Source of the DNA: Chelatococcus sambhunathii
GTDB lineage: Bacteria > Pseudomonadota > Alphaproteobacteria > Rhizobiales > Beijerinckiaceae
Length of the DNA: 64,000 nt
Direction of reading: 5' to 3'
NCBI RefSeq assembly: GCF_001418005.1
Contig: NZ_LIOL01000009.1
Span: 62,001-126,000 of the forward strand
Shown: one piece after another, positions 53,498 through 62,046 of the stretch
Position numbering within the stretch: position 1 is the stretch's first letter
How the letters are laid out: each line of letters begins with the position of its first letter
The notes under the pieces: generated by a model
The model's input: the letters and a program-made list of their open reading frames with translations, nothing else
The model's database searches: none
Told to the model about the DNA's origin: nothing
Made by a program: the position numbers and the translations under genes

Positions 53498-53535
53498 AGG
53501 AGCGGCGGCGGCCCTGGAGCCGCCGCCCCAGGTGG

Positions 53536-54150
53536 TCAGCTGGCGCCGATGCTGCGCTGGAAGGCCGGGCGCTCGCGCAGACGGGCCACATAGCTGTCGA
53601 ACACCGGGTCGCCCTTGAGGCCGGGGACGCCCATCATCATGCCCCAAGCCAGTTCCGCGCTGATATAGAGATCCGCCGCCGTGAAACGGTCGCCGAGAAG
53701 ATGGGGACCCGGGGTGAGCGCCGTTTTCAGCGTCGCCAGCACGTCCTCATGGCCGCCCCAACCGGCCATGCCTTTCTGCGGTCCCTCGAGAGGCGCGCGC
53801 TTCAGCATGACGTCGAGCGTCGCCGGCTCGTAGCAGCCGGAGCCGAAGAAGAGCCAGCGATAATAGGCGCCGCGGGCCGGATCGTTCGTTGCCGGGCTGA
53901 GCCCGGCGGCGGGAAAGGCGTCGGCCAGATAGGCGATGATGGCCGGCGTTTCCGTCACCACGACACCGCGGTGGACGATGGTCGGCAGCTTGCCCATCGG
54001 ATTGATGGCGAGGAAAGCGGGAGCCTTGTGCTCACGCTTTTCCATGTCGAGCGTGACGACGCGGTAGGGCGCGCCGACCTCCTCCAGCATCCAGTGCACG
54101 ATGACCGCCCGCGAGCGCGGGTTGTAATAGAAGGTGACCTCTTCGGACAT
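53536..54150 (-). CDS. Glutathione S-transferase family protein
   Basis: A 204-residue protein starting at ATG 54150. The thioredoxin-like N-terminal domain has FYYNPRSRAVIVHWMLEEVG, the cis-Pro turn INPMGKLPTIVHRG and TETPAIIAYLADAF. The helical C-terminal domain has LLGDRFTAADLYISAELAWG. The catalytic residue is probably the Ser in NPRSR. The natural substrate is unknown. It converges on the frameshifted oxygenase. Confidence 0.93.
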   Translation of the reverse strand: MSEEVTFYYNPRSRAVIVHWMLEEVGAPYRVVTLDMEKREHKAPAFLAINPMGKLPTIVHRGVVVTETPAIIAYLADAFPAAGLSPATNDPARGAYYRWLFFGSGCYEPATLDVMLKRAPLEGPQKGMAGWGGHEDVLATLKTALTPGPHLLGDRFTAADLYISAELAWGMMMGVPGLKGDPVFDSYVARLRERPAFQRSIGAS

Positions 54151-54439
54151 GGGCGGCTCCCGCCGGTTGTAGGGATCGCAGATTGTACCGGCTATCGAGG
54201 AAGTCAACGGGAGAGTTGCGGCCCAACAGCCATGTTCCCGAACGTGAATGATCTCATGAAATGTGAAAGGCTCGATCTGCCGGAAAGGGAACCTGTGCCC
54301 GAGCCAAGCGTTCTGTTGAGGGATCGGTTTGAGCATCTCTCCATGAGGAACATTACCATTATTTAATTTCACATTCAGAATTGGTTCAGCGGGCCGGCGG
54401 CAATCTGGACCAAGATTGAAAAAATGGAGGACGGGAACG

Positions 54440-54916
54440 ATGAAACTATTGCTTTCCATGACGGGTGCGGCGGCCTTGGCCCTGGCTGCCGTCGGCGCGA
54501 GCGGCGCCACGGCGCAGGCCATGCCGCTGCGGGTGGAGCGCGCCCTGCCGGCCGGTGAGATGATCGAGACCGTACAGTATCGCTACCGCCCGCCGCGTCA
54601 TGTCGACCGCGGTTTCTATCGTCGCGGCGATTATTACTATTACAACGGACATCGCGGCTATCGCTACGCACGGCCGGGCTGGCGCCGCTATAACGGCTGG
54701 TGGTTCCCGCCGGCGGCCTTTGCGACAGGCGCCATCGTCGGCGGCATCATCGCAGGTCAGGCCGTGCAGGCGGCGCCGCCCGCCTATCGGCGTGGCAGCG
54801 TTAGCGATGCGCACGTGCGCTGGTGCTATGACCGCTACCGGTCGTACCGCGCCTCGGACAACACCTTCCAGCCCTATAACGGGCCGCGTCAGCAATGCAT
54901 CTCGCCATATTACTGA
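54440..54916 (+). CDS. BA14K family protein
   Basis: A 158-residue exported protein starting at ATG 54440. It has a signal peptide (MKLLLSMTGAAALALAAVGA, cleaved near ATAQA), a Tyr/Arg-rich middle (HVDRGFYRRGDYYYYNGHRG), one hydrophobic Gly-rich segment (AAFATGAIVGGIIAGQAVQA), and the C-terminal BA14K motif HVRWCYDRYRSYRASDNTFQ, then PYNGPRQQCISPYY. In Brucella this family is an immunoreactive, lectin-like surface protein. The stop overlaps the end of the opposite gntR gene by 7 bp. Confidence 0.9.
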   Translation: MKLLLSMTGAAALALAAVGASGATAQAMPLRVERALPAGEMIETVQYRYRPPRHVDRGFYRRGDYYYYNGHRGYRYARPGWRRYNGWWFPPAAFATGAIVGGIIAGQAVQAAPPAYRRGSVSDAHVRWCYDRYRSYRASDNTFQPYNGPRQQCISPYY

Positions 54917-55650
54917 CGGTTGGAGGGAACTGATGGAGCCCCGCCTTGAGCGGGGTTTTCTTTTGTCCGGGAGCGACGGCGCGCCGGCCGCCTGCCTTCA
55001 TGGGGCGCCGCATCGGCGAGCATGGCCCGGGTGACGCGCCAGCCGGCGAGGTGGTGGGCGCGCAGAATCTCGCGCAGCAGCGCCCCCGCGCGCTGTTGAA
55101 AGGCATCGAGAATCTGTGCGTGCTCGTGAAGCGCGCGCGCCCAGCGTACCCCGTCGAGGTTCCCCGTGTAGCGATAACGGCGGATGCGGGCACTCTCGCT
55201 GCGATAGACCCGCGAGAGCGCGGCATTGTGGGCCGCGTCGACGATGCCTTGGTGGATCGCTTGGTTGAGGTGGAAATAACCCATCAGGTCGCCGGTGCCG
55301 TGCGCCTCCACCATGCGCCGGTGCAGATCGGCGATGGCCGTGATCTCATCCTCCAGCGCCCGCTCGCAGGCGAGCGGAGCCGCTATGGTCTCGAGCCCTA
55401 CGAGCACCTCTATCGCCGCATCGACATCCGCGAGCGATAGCTGCGTCACCAGCGCGCCGCGGTTTGGCACGATCTCGACGAGGCCTTCTGCCGCCAGAAC
55501 CTTGAAAGCCTCGCGCAGCGGCGTGCGCGTGATGCCGAGCCGTTCCATTAGGGCGCGCTCGCCGATCCGCTCGCCCGCCGGCAGATCGCCGCCGACGATC
55601 ATGTCGCGGATCCTCTCGGCGACGACCGACGTCAGCCGGCCGCGGGACAT
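54910..55650 (-). CDS. GntR-family (FCD) transcriptional regulator
   Basis: About 246 residues from ATG 55650 (MSRGRLTSVVAERIRDMIVG), which has GGAG nine bases upstream; ATG codons at 55665 and 55686 are alternatives. The winged HTH has IGERALMERLGITRTPLREA, and the FCD sensor domain has HLNQAIHQGIVDAAHNAALS with the metal-binding histidines. The last 25-30 residues (RRPARRRSRTKENPAQGGAP) look non-conserved and are encoded across the BA14K terminator. It is divergent from the second SAF-domain dehydrogenase gene, its likely target. Confidence 0.9.
   Translation of the reverse strand: MSRGRLTSVVAERIRDMIVGGDLPAGERIGERALMERLGITRTPLREAFKVLAAEGLVEIVPNRGALVTQLSLADVDAAIEVLVGLETIAAPLACERALEDEITAIADLHRRMVEAHGTGDLMGYFHLNQAIHQGIVDAAHNAALSRVYRSESARIRRYRYTGNLDGVRWARALHEHAQILDAFQQRAGALLREILRAHHLAGWRVTRAMLADAAPHEGRRPARRRSRTKENPAQGGAPSVPSNRQ
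54939..54964 (+). terminator. Rho-independent terminator of the BA14K gene
   Basis: CCCCGC and GCGGGG pair over CTTGA, followed by TTTTCTTTT. It lies inside the 3' coding end of the opposing GntR gene. Confidence 0.9.
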
Positions 55651-55738
55651 CTGCAAGTTCTCCATCGATCTTCTTATTGAATGCAAATATGCATCATATT
55701 GGTTGAATGAAGCGGAATCTGTGAATCATGATAGCTAT

Positions 55739-55750
55739 ATTGCATGCAAT
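55739..55750. promoter_or_regulatory. Palindromic operator candidate, GntR / dehydrogenase intergenic region
   Basis: ATTGCATGCAAT is a perfect 12-bp palindrome. A second TGCA-type repeat, ATGCAAATATGCAT, lies at 55681-55694 near the GntR start. Both are in the AT-rich 182-bp divergent region. Confidence 0.6.
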
Positions 55751-55832
55751 TTGTCATCATGTCCACGATGGGCGGCCTTGCCGACCCGCCAGTCGACAGA
55801 GGCAGCAACGACAGGAGCGCCACGGGATCCCC

Positions 55833-57233
55833 ATGAACTACCATCGTTATTTCGCCACCGGGCGTCCGCCGGTGGAGACCGCCATCGTCGGCACCGGCAG
55901 CTTCGGTCGCAGCTTTCTCCTGCAGGCGCAGCACATGAAGGCGGTCAATGCGCGCATCGCGGTCGACGTCGATTCCGTCGCTGCTGCCGCGGCCTTGCGC
56001 GCGGTGGGAATCCCGGCGGAGCGGATCCGCCGTTGCGAGACGGCCGAACAGGCGGCCGCGGCCTGGGCCGCCGGCCATTTTCTCGCCGCCGGCGATCTTG
56101 CCTGGGTGGTCGACCTTCCGATCGACGTCGTCATCGAGGCGACGGGCCACCCGGAAGCCGGCGCTCGTCACGGCGAACTCGCCATCGCGGCCGGCCGGCA
56201 TCTCGTGCTCGTCTCGAAGGAGGTGGACAGCGTCGTCGGGCCCGAACTCGCCCGCCGCGCGCGGGAGAAGGGCGTCGTCGTGACGCCCGTCGACGGCGAT
56301 CAGCCGAGCCTGCTGATCGGCCTCATCTCCTGGGCCGAGGTGCTCGGCTTCGAGATCGTCGCCGCCGGCAAGTCGAGCGAATACGACTTCGTGCTCGACG
56401 CGGCGGAAGAGGCGATCACCAGCAACGGTCGCACCGTTCCTGCGTCCGGCTTCGCCTGTCTCGGCCGGCTGGGCGATTCCGCGGCGCGGGAGCGGGTCGC
56501 TGCACGCTCCCGCGCCGCGGCGGCGCTGCCTCAGCGGGCCGTGCCGGACCTGTGCGAACTGCTCCTCGTCGCCAATGCGACCGGGTTGTCCTTCGACCGG
56601 CCGGACCTGCACGCGCCCATCGCCCGCATCGACGAGGTGGCCTCCCTCCTGTGTCCGGCGGAGGACGGCGGGCTCCTCGCGGGCACCGGGAGGCTCGACG
56701 TATTCCATTGCCTGCGTGGCGCGCACGAGGTCAGCGCGGCCGGCGGCGTCTTCGTCGTCGTGCGCTGCACCGACAAGGATACGTGGCGCATCCTCGCCGA
56801 GAAGGGCCATCTCGTCAGCCGCACCGGCAATCACGCCACGATCCTCCTGCCGCGCCACCTGCTCGGTCTCGAGGCGGCGACGAGCGTGCTCGAGGCGGCC
56901 ATTCACGGCGCCTCGACCGGGGCCGCGGCGCCGAAGCCCCGCTACGATCTCGTCGCGCGGGCCGAGCGCGACCTGCCGGCCGGGACGGTACTCGCCATGG
57001 GCGGGCATCATCATACGATCGATGGTCTCGGTGCCGAGTTGCAGCCCGCCGCGCCGCTGTCGGCAGCGGCACCGGCGCCGTTCTACCTCGCCGCCAACCA
57101 GCGCCTGATACGTGCCGTCCGGCAGGGGGCGCTCGTCACCATGGCCGACATCGAGGTCGCCTCGGGCTCCGTTCTCCTGGCCCTGCGTCAGGCGCAGGAC
57201 GCCGCCTTCTTCGGCCCTTCGGCCGCGGCCTGA
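55833..57233 (+). CDS. SAF-domain NAD(P)-dependent oxidoreductase (second COG4091-type paralogue)
   Basis: A 466-residue protein starting at ATG 55833. It shares with the enzyme at 4322 a Rossmann start (VETAIVGTGSFGRSFLLQ), DVVIEATGHPEAGARHGELA, GFEIVAAGKSSEYDF, the signature LCPAEDGGLL ([10 protein letters not shown] in the other) and the C-terminal SAF region (AERDLPAGTVLAMGGHHHTI). It lacks the GKGKNNPL and [16 protein letters not shown] segments, so it is a distant paralogue with probably a different substrate. It is controlled by the divergent GntR, and converges on the tct operon. Confidence 0.78.
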   Translation: MNYHRYFATGRPPVETAIVGTGSFGRSFLLQAQHMKAVNARIAVDVDSVAAAAALRAVGIPAERIRRCETAEQAAAAWAAGHFLAAGDLAWVVDLPIDVVIEATGHPEAGARHGELAIAAGRHLVLVSKEVDSVVGPELARRAREKGVVVTPVDGDQPSLLIGLISWAEVLGFEIVAAGKSSEYDFVLDAAEEAITSNGRTVPASGFACLGRLGDSAARERVAARSRAAAALPQRAVPDLCELLLVANATGLSFDRPDLHAPIARIDEVASLLCPAEDGGLLAGTGRLDVFHCLRGAHEVSAAGGVFVVVRCTDKDTWRILAEKGHLVSRTGNHATILLPRHLLGLEAATSVLEAAIHGASTGAAAPKPRYDLVARAERDLPAGTVLAMGGHHHTIDGLGAELQPAAPLSAAAPAPFYLAANQRLIRAVRQGALVTMADIEVASGSVLLALRQAQDAAFFGPSAAA

Positions 57234-57244
57234 GGCGAGACAGG

Positions 57245-57272
57245 AAAAGCCCCGGGGCCGATGGCCCCGGGG
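57245..57272 (-). terminator. Terminator of the pdxA2-tctCBA operon
   Basis: CCCCGGGGCC and GGCCCCGGGG pair over a 3-nt loop. On the minus strand the stem is followed by CTTTTCC, giving a rho-independent terminator 51 bp after the tctA stop. Confidence 0.8.
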
Positions 57273-57323
57273 TGGAGAAGGCGCGGCAGCGCCTGAACGC
57301 TACCGCCAGGGGAGGAAGGGCGT

Positions 57324-58841
57324 TCAGGCGGTCGTCGCCCCGACATCGCGTGACGGCCGCAGGCGCTGGACGATAAGCGACAGGAGCGGCCACACCAGCA
57401 GCAGCACGCCGAGGGCCATGATGGTGGCGACGAGCCCGTTCGACCAGAAGATGGACAGGTCGCCACCCGACATGATCGCCGACTGGCGGAAGGCGTCCTC
57501 TGCCTTGTCGCCCAGCACCATGGCGAGCACCATCGGCGCGATCGGATAGTCGAGCTTCTTGAAGACATAGCCGACGACGCCGAAGATCAGTACCAGCCAG
57601 AGGTCGAAAGAGGCGCCGGCCACCGTATAGGCGCCGCTGACGCAGATGACGAGGATGACCGGCCCGATGATGGCGAAGGGCACCCGCAGGATGGCGGCGA
57701 AGAGCGGCACGGTGGCGAGCACGAGGACCACGGCGACGACATTGCCGAGATACATTGAGGCAATCAGGCCCCAAACGAAGTCCTTCTGCTCGATGAACAG
57801 CATCGGCCCCGGCGTAAGCCCCCAGATCATCAGGCCGCCCATCATCACGGCAGCGGTGGCCGAGCCGGGGATGCCGAGGGCAAGCATGGGCAGGATGGCG
57901 CTGGAGCCGGCAGCATGGTCCGCGGTCTCGGGCGCGATGACCCCTTCCTCGCGGCCCTTGCCGAAGCCGTCGCGCCGCCGGGCGAAGCGCTTGGCGAGGC
58001 CGTAGCTCATGAAGGAGGCGGCCGTCGGCCCGCCGGGGGTGATGCCCATCCAACAGCCGATGGCCGCCGAGCGCAGCAGCGTCAACCAGTAGCGCGGCAG
58101 GGTCAGCAGCGTCGCGAAGACCTTGCGCGGTGACACGCGCGCCTTGACCCCATCGAAGCGCAGTCCCTCCTCCATGGTCAGCAGCAACTCGCCGATGCCG
58201 AACAGGCCGATGACCGCGACGAGGAAGCTGATGCCGCGGATGAGCTCGTCGATGCCATAGGTGAGGCGCAGGCTGCCCGACACCGTGTCCATGCCCACCG
58301 CCGTGAAGGCGAAGCCCAGCATGATCGAGATGACGGTCTTGAAGGGCGAGGACCCGCCGAGGCCGATGAAGGAGGCGAAGGCGAGGAAATAGACGGCGAA
58401 GAACTCGGGCGAGGAGAAGCGCAGGGCGAACTTCGCCACCCAGCTCGACAATACGGTGATGAGCACCACGCCGACGAGCGCGCCGAAGCCGGCGGAGAGG
58501 AAGGCATAGGTCAGCGCTTCCGTAGCGCGCCCTTGCTTCGCCATGGGATGGCCGTCGAAGGTGGTCGCCACCGAGGAGGGTTCGCCCGGTATGTTGAAGA
58601 GGATCGACGTCGTGGAGCCGCCGAACAGCGCACCCCAGTACATGCTCGTCAAGAGGATGATGGCCGAGATCGGATCCATCGAGAAGGTCAGCGGCATCAG
58701 GAGCGTGACGCCGTTGGGTGCGCCGAGGCCCGGCAGCACGCCGACGAGGATGCCGAGCAGTACGCCGAGCATCATCAGGAGCACGTGATGCATGGTCAGC
58801 GCGACGCCGAAGCCATGCATGAGGGAAGCGATGTTTTCCAC
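57324..58841 (-). CDS. tctA: Tripartite tricarboxylate transporter large permease TctA
   Basis: A 505-residue membrane protein with about 11-12 membrane segments and a GTG start at 58841 behind GGGAG. It contains the TctA signatures GVLPGLGAPNGVTLLMPLTF, YWGALFGGSTTSILFNIPGE and ITPGGPTAASFMSYGLAKRF. With TctB and the binding protein TctC it forms a secondary, ion-driven carboxylate importer. The substrate is an organic acid; neighbouring pdxA2 suggests a sugar acid. Confidence 0.95.
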   Translation of the reverse strand: MENIASLMHGFGVALTMHHVLLMMLGVLLGILVGVLPGLGAPNGVTLLMPLTFSMDPISAIILLTSMYWGALFGGSTTSILFNIPGEPSSVATTFDGHPMAKQGRATEALTYAFLSAGFGALVGVVLITVLSSWVAKFALRFSSPEFFAVYFLAFASFIGLGGSSPFKTVISIMLGFAFTAVGMDTVSGSLRLTYGIDELIRGISFLVAVIGLFGIGELLLTMEEGLRFDGVKARVSPRKVFATLLTLPRYWLTLLRSAAIGCWMGITPGGPTAASFMSYGLAKRFARRRDGFGKGREEGVIAPETADHAAGSSAILPMLALGIPGSATAAVMMGGLMIWGLTPGPMLFIEQKDFVWGLIASMYLGNVVAVVLVLATVPLFAAILRVPFAIIGPVILVICVSGAYTVAGASFDLWLVLIFGVVGYVFKKLDYPIAPMVLAMVLGDKAEDAFRQSAIMSGGDLSIFWSNGLVATIMALGVLLLVWPLLSLIVQRLRPSRDVGATTA

Positions 58842-58892
58842 CCGTTTTCTCCCTGCTGGCCGCTATGCGCGGCTTCTTGGTGCGGTGGTGCG

Positions 58893-59393
58893 TCAGTAGA
58901 TGCCGAAGAGGGTTTCGAGCGGCCCCTTGAGCAGCGGCACCTGGAACCAGCGCTCGAACAGCACGAAGAAGAAGCCCGTGATGCCGCCGGCGACGGCGAG
59001 CGCGAAGGGCCAGCGATAGCCGCCCTGGAATATCATGACGCCGGCGAGATAGACGAAGGTGCCGACGTAGAGGCCGAGCACATAGGAGCCAACCGTGAAG
59101 GCCGCGAGCGGCAGGAAGAACGCCATCACCCGCGCAAAGCCCTCGCGCGTGATGAAGGCCTCGCGTGAGCGCCTGTGGTTGAGGAAGGCCTGCCCCAGCA
59201 CGCCGAGGCTCGCGGCGATGATGATGAGGCCGACATAGAAGGGGAAATAGCCCGGCTGCGGCCCGCCCTCGTCCCACCCGATCTCGTACTCCAGCGCGCC
59301 GAGGACGACGACGACGCCGGCGGCGAGCGTGGCGCAGCCGGTCGCGACCTCCATGGCGAAGCGGGAAACGAGGCTTCTTTCGTTCGTCGACAT
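58893..59393 (-). CDS. tctB: Tripartite tricarboxylate transporter small permease TctB
   Basis: A 166-residue protein starting at ATG 59393 behind GAGGAGGAGA. It has four membrane segments: LAAGVVVVLGALEYEIGW, YFPFYVGLIIIAASLGVLGQ, FFLPLAAFTVGSYVLGLYVG and PFALAVAGGITGFFFVLFER. The GGPQPGYFPFYVG turn is typical of TctB. It lies between tctC and tctA. Confidence 0.92.
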   Translation of the reverse strand: MSTNERSLVSRFAMEVATGCATLAAGVVVVLGALEYEIGWDEGGPQPGYFPFYVGLIIIAASLGVLGQAFLNHRRSREAFITREGFARVMAFFLPLAAFTVGSYVLGLYVGTFVYLAGVMIFQGGYRWPFALAVAGGITGFFFVLFERWFQVPLLKGPLETLFGIY

Positions 59394-59458
59394 GGGTCTC
59401 CTCCTCGATCGGTTCGCCCGCTCTTGTCGTTGTTCATTCGGCGAATGGCGGCAACATT

Positions 59459-59485
59459 TGTCCCTCCCACTCGCGGGGAGGGACA
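59459..59485. repeat. Palindromic repeat in the tctC-tctB gap
   Basis: TGTCCCTCCC and GGGAGGGACA form a perfect 10-bp inverted repeat, in the 205-bp gap between tctC and tctB. It is the same C/T-rich palindrome class as at 19847. It may keep tctC mRNA more abundant than the permease part. Confidence 0.65.
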
Positions 59486-59598
59486 CGGGCAAGGGGCAGC
59501 ATGCAGATGGCAATACGCTCCCTGACACGCTGCGACCCCCGCGCCAGTCTCCGGCAAGCCCTTGGCCGGCTTGTCGCAGACGAGAGCGTGTCGACGCC

Positions 59599-60597
59599 TC
59601 AGTTCACCAGCCAGCCCTCGGCGGCGATGACGGCGCGGCCTTCATCCTCATTGTTCCTGATGAAGGTCTGGAAGTCTTCGCCGGCGAAGAAACGGTTCGA
59701 TTGCGACGTGCGCGTGATGTACTCCTGCCATTCCGGCTTCTCGCGCACCTGCTTCAGGAGGTCGACGTAGAAGGCGACGGCCTCCTGCGGCACGTCGCCG
59801 GGCAGGAAGACGGTCCGCGGCATCTGGTAGTGCTCGAGCGGCACCCCGGCCTCCTTGCAGGTCGGGATATCTGCCCAGCCCTTGCCGTCCACCACCGGCT
59901 CGCCCTTGGCCATCCGGTCGGGCGCGAAGACGCAAAGCGGGCGCACGCCGCCGGCCTTCCACTGACCGAGGTTCTCCGCGGGGTTGTTCGTATTGGCGTC
60001 GACATGGCCGCCGGCCAGCTGGGTCGCCGCCTCGCCGCCGCTCTTGAAGGGCACGTAGGTCACCTTGATGCCGGCGGCCTTCTCGATCTGCTTGACGAGG
60101 ATGTGATCCGTGTCCTTCGACTGGCTGCCGCCGATCTTCATCTTGCCCGGCGCGGCCTTGGCCGCCTCGATGAAGCTCTTGGCGTCCTGGTGAGGGGAAT
60201 CTCCCGGCACCCAGAGCAGGAATTCGTCGACCGCCATCGCCGCGACCGGGGTCAGGTCGTCTGGCTTGAAGGCGAGCTTGGCGACGAGGGGCAGCAGCCA
60301 CTCGTTGTTGGTGGCGAAGATGACCTTGTGCGGCTCTCCTGCCGCCGTCTTGCCGTAGACGAAGCCTTCGGCGCCGCTGCCGCCGCCCTTGTTGACGACG
60401 ACGACCGGCTGGTCGAGCAGGTTGTGCTTGGTGATGATGGCCTGCACGGTGCGGGCGAACTGGTCCGTGCCGCCACCGGGGCCCGACGTGACCACGAACT
60501 CGACCGGCTTCGAGGGCTTCCAGGCGGCCTCGGCCGCCGAGATGCCCAGTGCCGCGACGAGCGCGGTTGCCGCCATCAGTGCTTTCTTCATCATCAT
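59599..60597 (-). CDS. tctC: Tripartite tricarboxylate transporter substrate-binding protein TctC
   Basis: A 332-residue periplasmic binding protein starting at ATG 60597 behind GGAGGAAA. The signal peptide MMMKKALMAATALVAALGIS is cleaved near AEA. The mature protein opens WKPSKPVEFVVTSGPGGGTD, with the family carboxylate loop, and contains VNKGGGSGAEGFVYGKTAAG. These proteins bind di- and tricarboxylates, sugar acids or aromatic acids. The ligand is unknown. Confidence 0.94.
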   Translation of the reverse strand: MMMKKALMAATALVAALGISAAEAAWKPSKPVEFVVTSGPGGGTDQFARTVQAIITKHNLLDQPVVVVNKGGGSGAEGFVYGKTAAGEPHKVIFATNNEWLLPLVAKLAFKPDDLTPVAAMAVDEFLLWVPGDSPHQDAKSFIEAAKAAPGKMKIGGSQSKDTDHILVKQIEKAAGIKVTYVPFKSGGEAATQLAGGHVDANTNNPAENLGQWKAGGVRPLCVFAPDRMAKGEPVVDGKGWADIPTCKEAGVPLEHYQMPRTVFLPGDVPQEAVAFYVDLLKQVREKPEWQEYITRTSQSNRFFAGEDFQTFIRNNEDEGRAVIAAEGWLVN

Positions 60598-60646
60598 CGT
60601 TTCCTCCAGTTTCCTCTTCCCTGCCGCCACGGACCGGGCGGATTGT

Positions 60647-61717
60647 TCAGCCGGCGGCCGTGCGGGCTTCCGGTTCGTGCGCCGCAAGCCTCTTGCCGGC
60701 CATTTTTGCGGCGAGCGCGAATGCGGCGTGTGTTGCGCCGATGTTTGCGATGCCCTTTCCGGCGATGTCGTATGCCGTCCCGTGGGCGGGGGTGAGCACG
60801 GGGACAGGGAAGCCGGCGAGCAGGGTGACACCGCGGTCGAAGCCCATGAGCTTCATGGCGATCTGACCCTGGTCGTGGTACATGGTCAGCACGGCGTCGA
60901 ACGCGCCGGCCCTGGCGCGCAGGAAGACGGTATCGGACGGAAACGGTCCATCGGCGGCGATGCCGCGGGCCTTGGCCTCCGTGATCGCCGGTGCGATCAC
61001 CTCGATCTCCTCGCGGCCGAAGTTGCCGCCGTCGCCCGCATGCGGGTTGAGTCCCGCCACCGCGATGCGCGGGCGTACGAACCCAGCCTGGCGCATGGCG
61101 TCGTCGGCGAGGGCGAGGCCATCGCGCACGGCCTCGCGCGTGATCAGGCCGGCGACATCCTTCAGCGGCACGTGCGAGGTGACGCGCGCATTCCACAGGC
61201 CCTCGAGAATGTTGAACTCGCTCGCTGGACCGTCTTCCCCCATCTCCTCCTTGAGGAACGTGATCTCGTCCTCGTAGGTGGGGTGGGCGAGGCGCATGGC
61301 CGCCTTGTTGAAGGGGGTGAAGGCGACTGCCTGGGCATGGCCGGCCATGGCGTAGTCCAGGGCGGCGCGGAAATTGGCGACGGCGAAGGCGCCTCCTGCG
61401 CGGCTCACCTCCCCTGGGCGAATGGTGGCTGGGTCGAGATGGCCAAGGTCCACAAGGATCGGGCGGGTCTCGTCCGCGGAGGCCTCGGCCGGATCGCCAA
61501 CGACGGCGATCTCGGGAGAAACGCCCGCGACGGCGGCGCCGGCGGCAAGGACGCGCCGGTCGCCGAAGACGACGAGCCGGGCGGCGGCGCGCAGATCGTC
61601 GAGGCCGAGGGCCTTGGCCATGAGTTCCGGGCTGATGCCGGCGGGATCACCCATGGCGAGTGCGATCGTTGGGGTGACGGTCGGCTGGGGAGCAGAATTG
61701 AGCGGCCTGAGAGCCAC
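60647..61717 (-). CDS. PdxA-family 4-phosphohydroxy-acid dehydrogenase (PdxA2-like)
   Basis: A 356-residue enzyme with a GTG start at 61717 behind GAGGAGGT. It has the PdxA pattern IALAMGDPAGISPELMAKAL, metal-binding histidines in AAMRLAHPTYEDEITF, AGLNPHAGDGGNFGREEIEV and MYHDQGQIAMKL, and PAHGTAYDIAGKGIA near the end. Classical PdxA makes pyridoxal phosphate precursors. PdxA2 paralogues in catabolic operons oxidise 4-phospho-erythronate or threonate after a DUF1537 kinase. No such kinase is in the window. Its place with TctCBA and GntR favours a catabolic role. Confidence 0.88.
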   Translation of the reverse strand: MALRPLNSAPQPTVTPTIALAMGDPAGISPELMAKALGLDDLRAAARLVVFGDRRVLAAGAAVAGVSPEIAVVGDPAEASADETRPILVDLGHLDPATIRPGEVSRAGGAFAVANFRAALDYAMAGHAQAVAFTPFNKAAMRLAHPTYEDEITFLKEEMGEDGPASEFNILEGLWNARVTSHVPLKDVAGLITREAVRDGLALADDAMRQAGFVRPRIAVAGLNPHAGDGGNFGREEIEVIAPAITEAKARGIAADGPFPSDTVFLRARAGAFDAVLTMYHDQGQIAMKLMGFDRGVTLLAGFPVPVLTPAHGTAYDIAGKGIANIGATHAAFALAAKMAGKRLAAHEPEARTAAG

Positions 61718-61780
61718 GGTGCGGACCTCCTCGAGATGACTTGGGGAGGCTAGAGGGGTGCAATGCTGTCGTCAAGTATG

Positions 61781-61790
61781 CTGTATACAG
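61781..61790. promoter_or_regulatory. Operator candidate for the GntR / pdxA2 divergent region
   Basis: CTGTATACAG is a perfect palindrome with the GTATAC core common to FCD-type GntR operators. It lies 64 bp upstream of the pdxA2 start. The remainder of the 329-bp gap (61718-62046) has no supported gene. Confidence 0.6.
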
Positions 61791-62046
61791 AATGCCATCC
61801 TACAGCGTTCAATTGACCGGCGCCCCGACCACAGGCATCATGACCCTTGATGCGCAAAGGATTCGCCGAGGGAGTCGAAGGGTTTGCCAAGGGAGCGTCG
61901 GCGGGACAGCGGAAGAGGTCACGGCTGACCAGGCCCGACCCTTCGCCCGCCGATCCCTTCCGCCCCAGGGAGACCGGACAAGATCCCTTGGCGATCCAAG
62001 GCGCTCCTATTCCGAGCCGAACACGAGGCCCAGGTCACAGGTGAGC

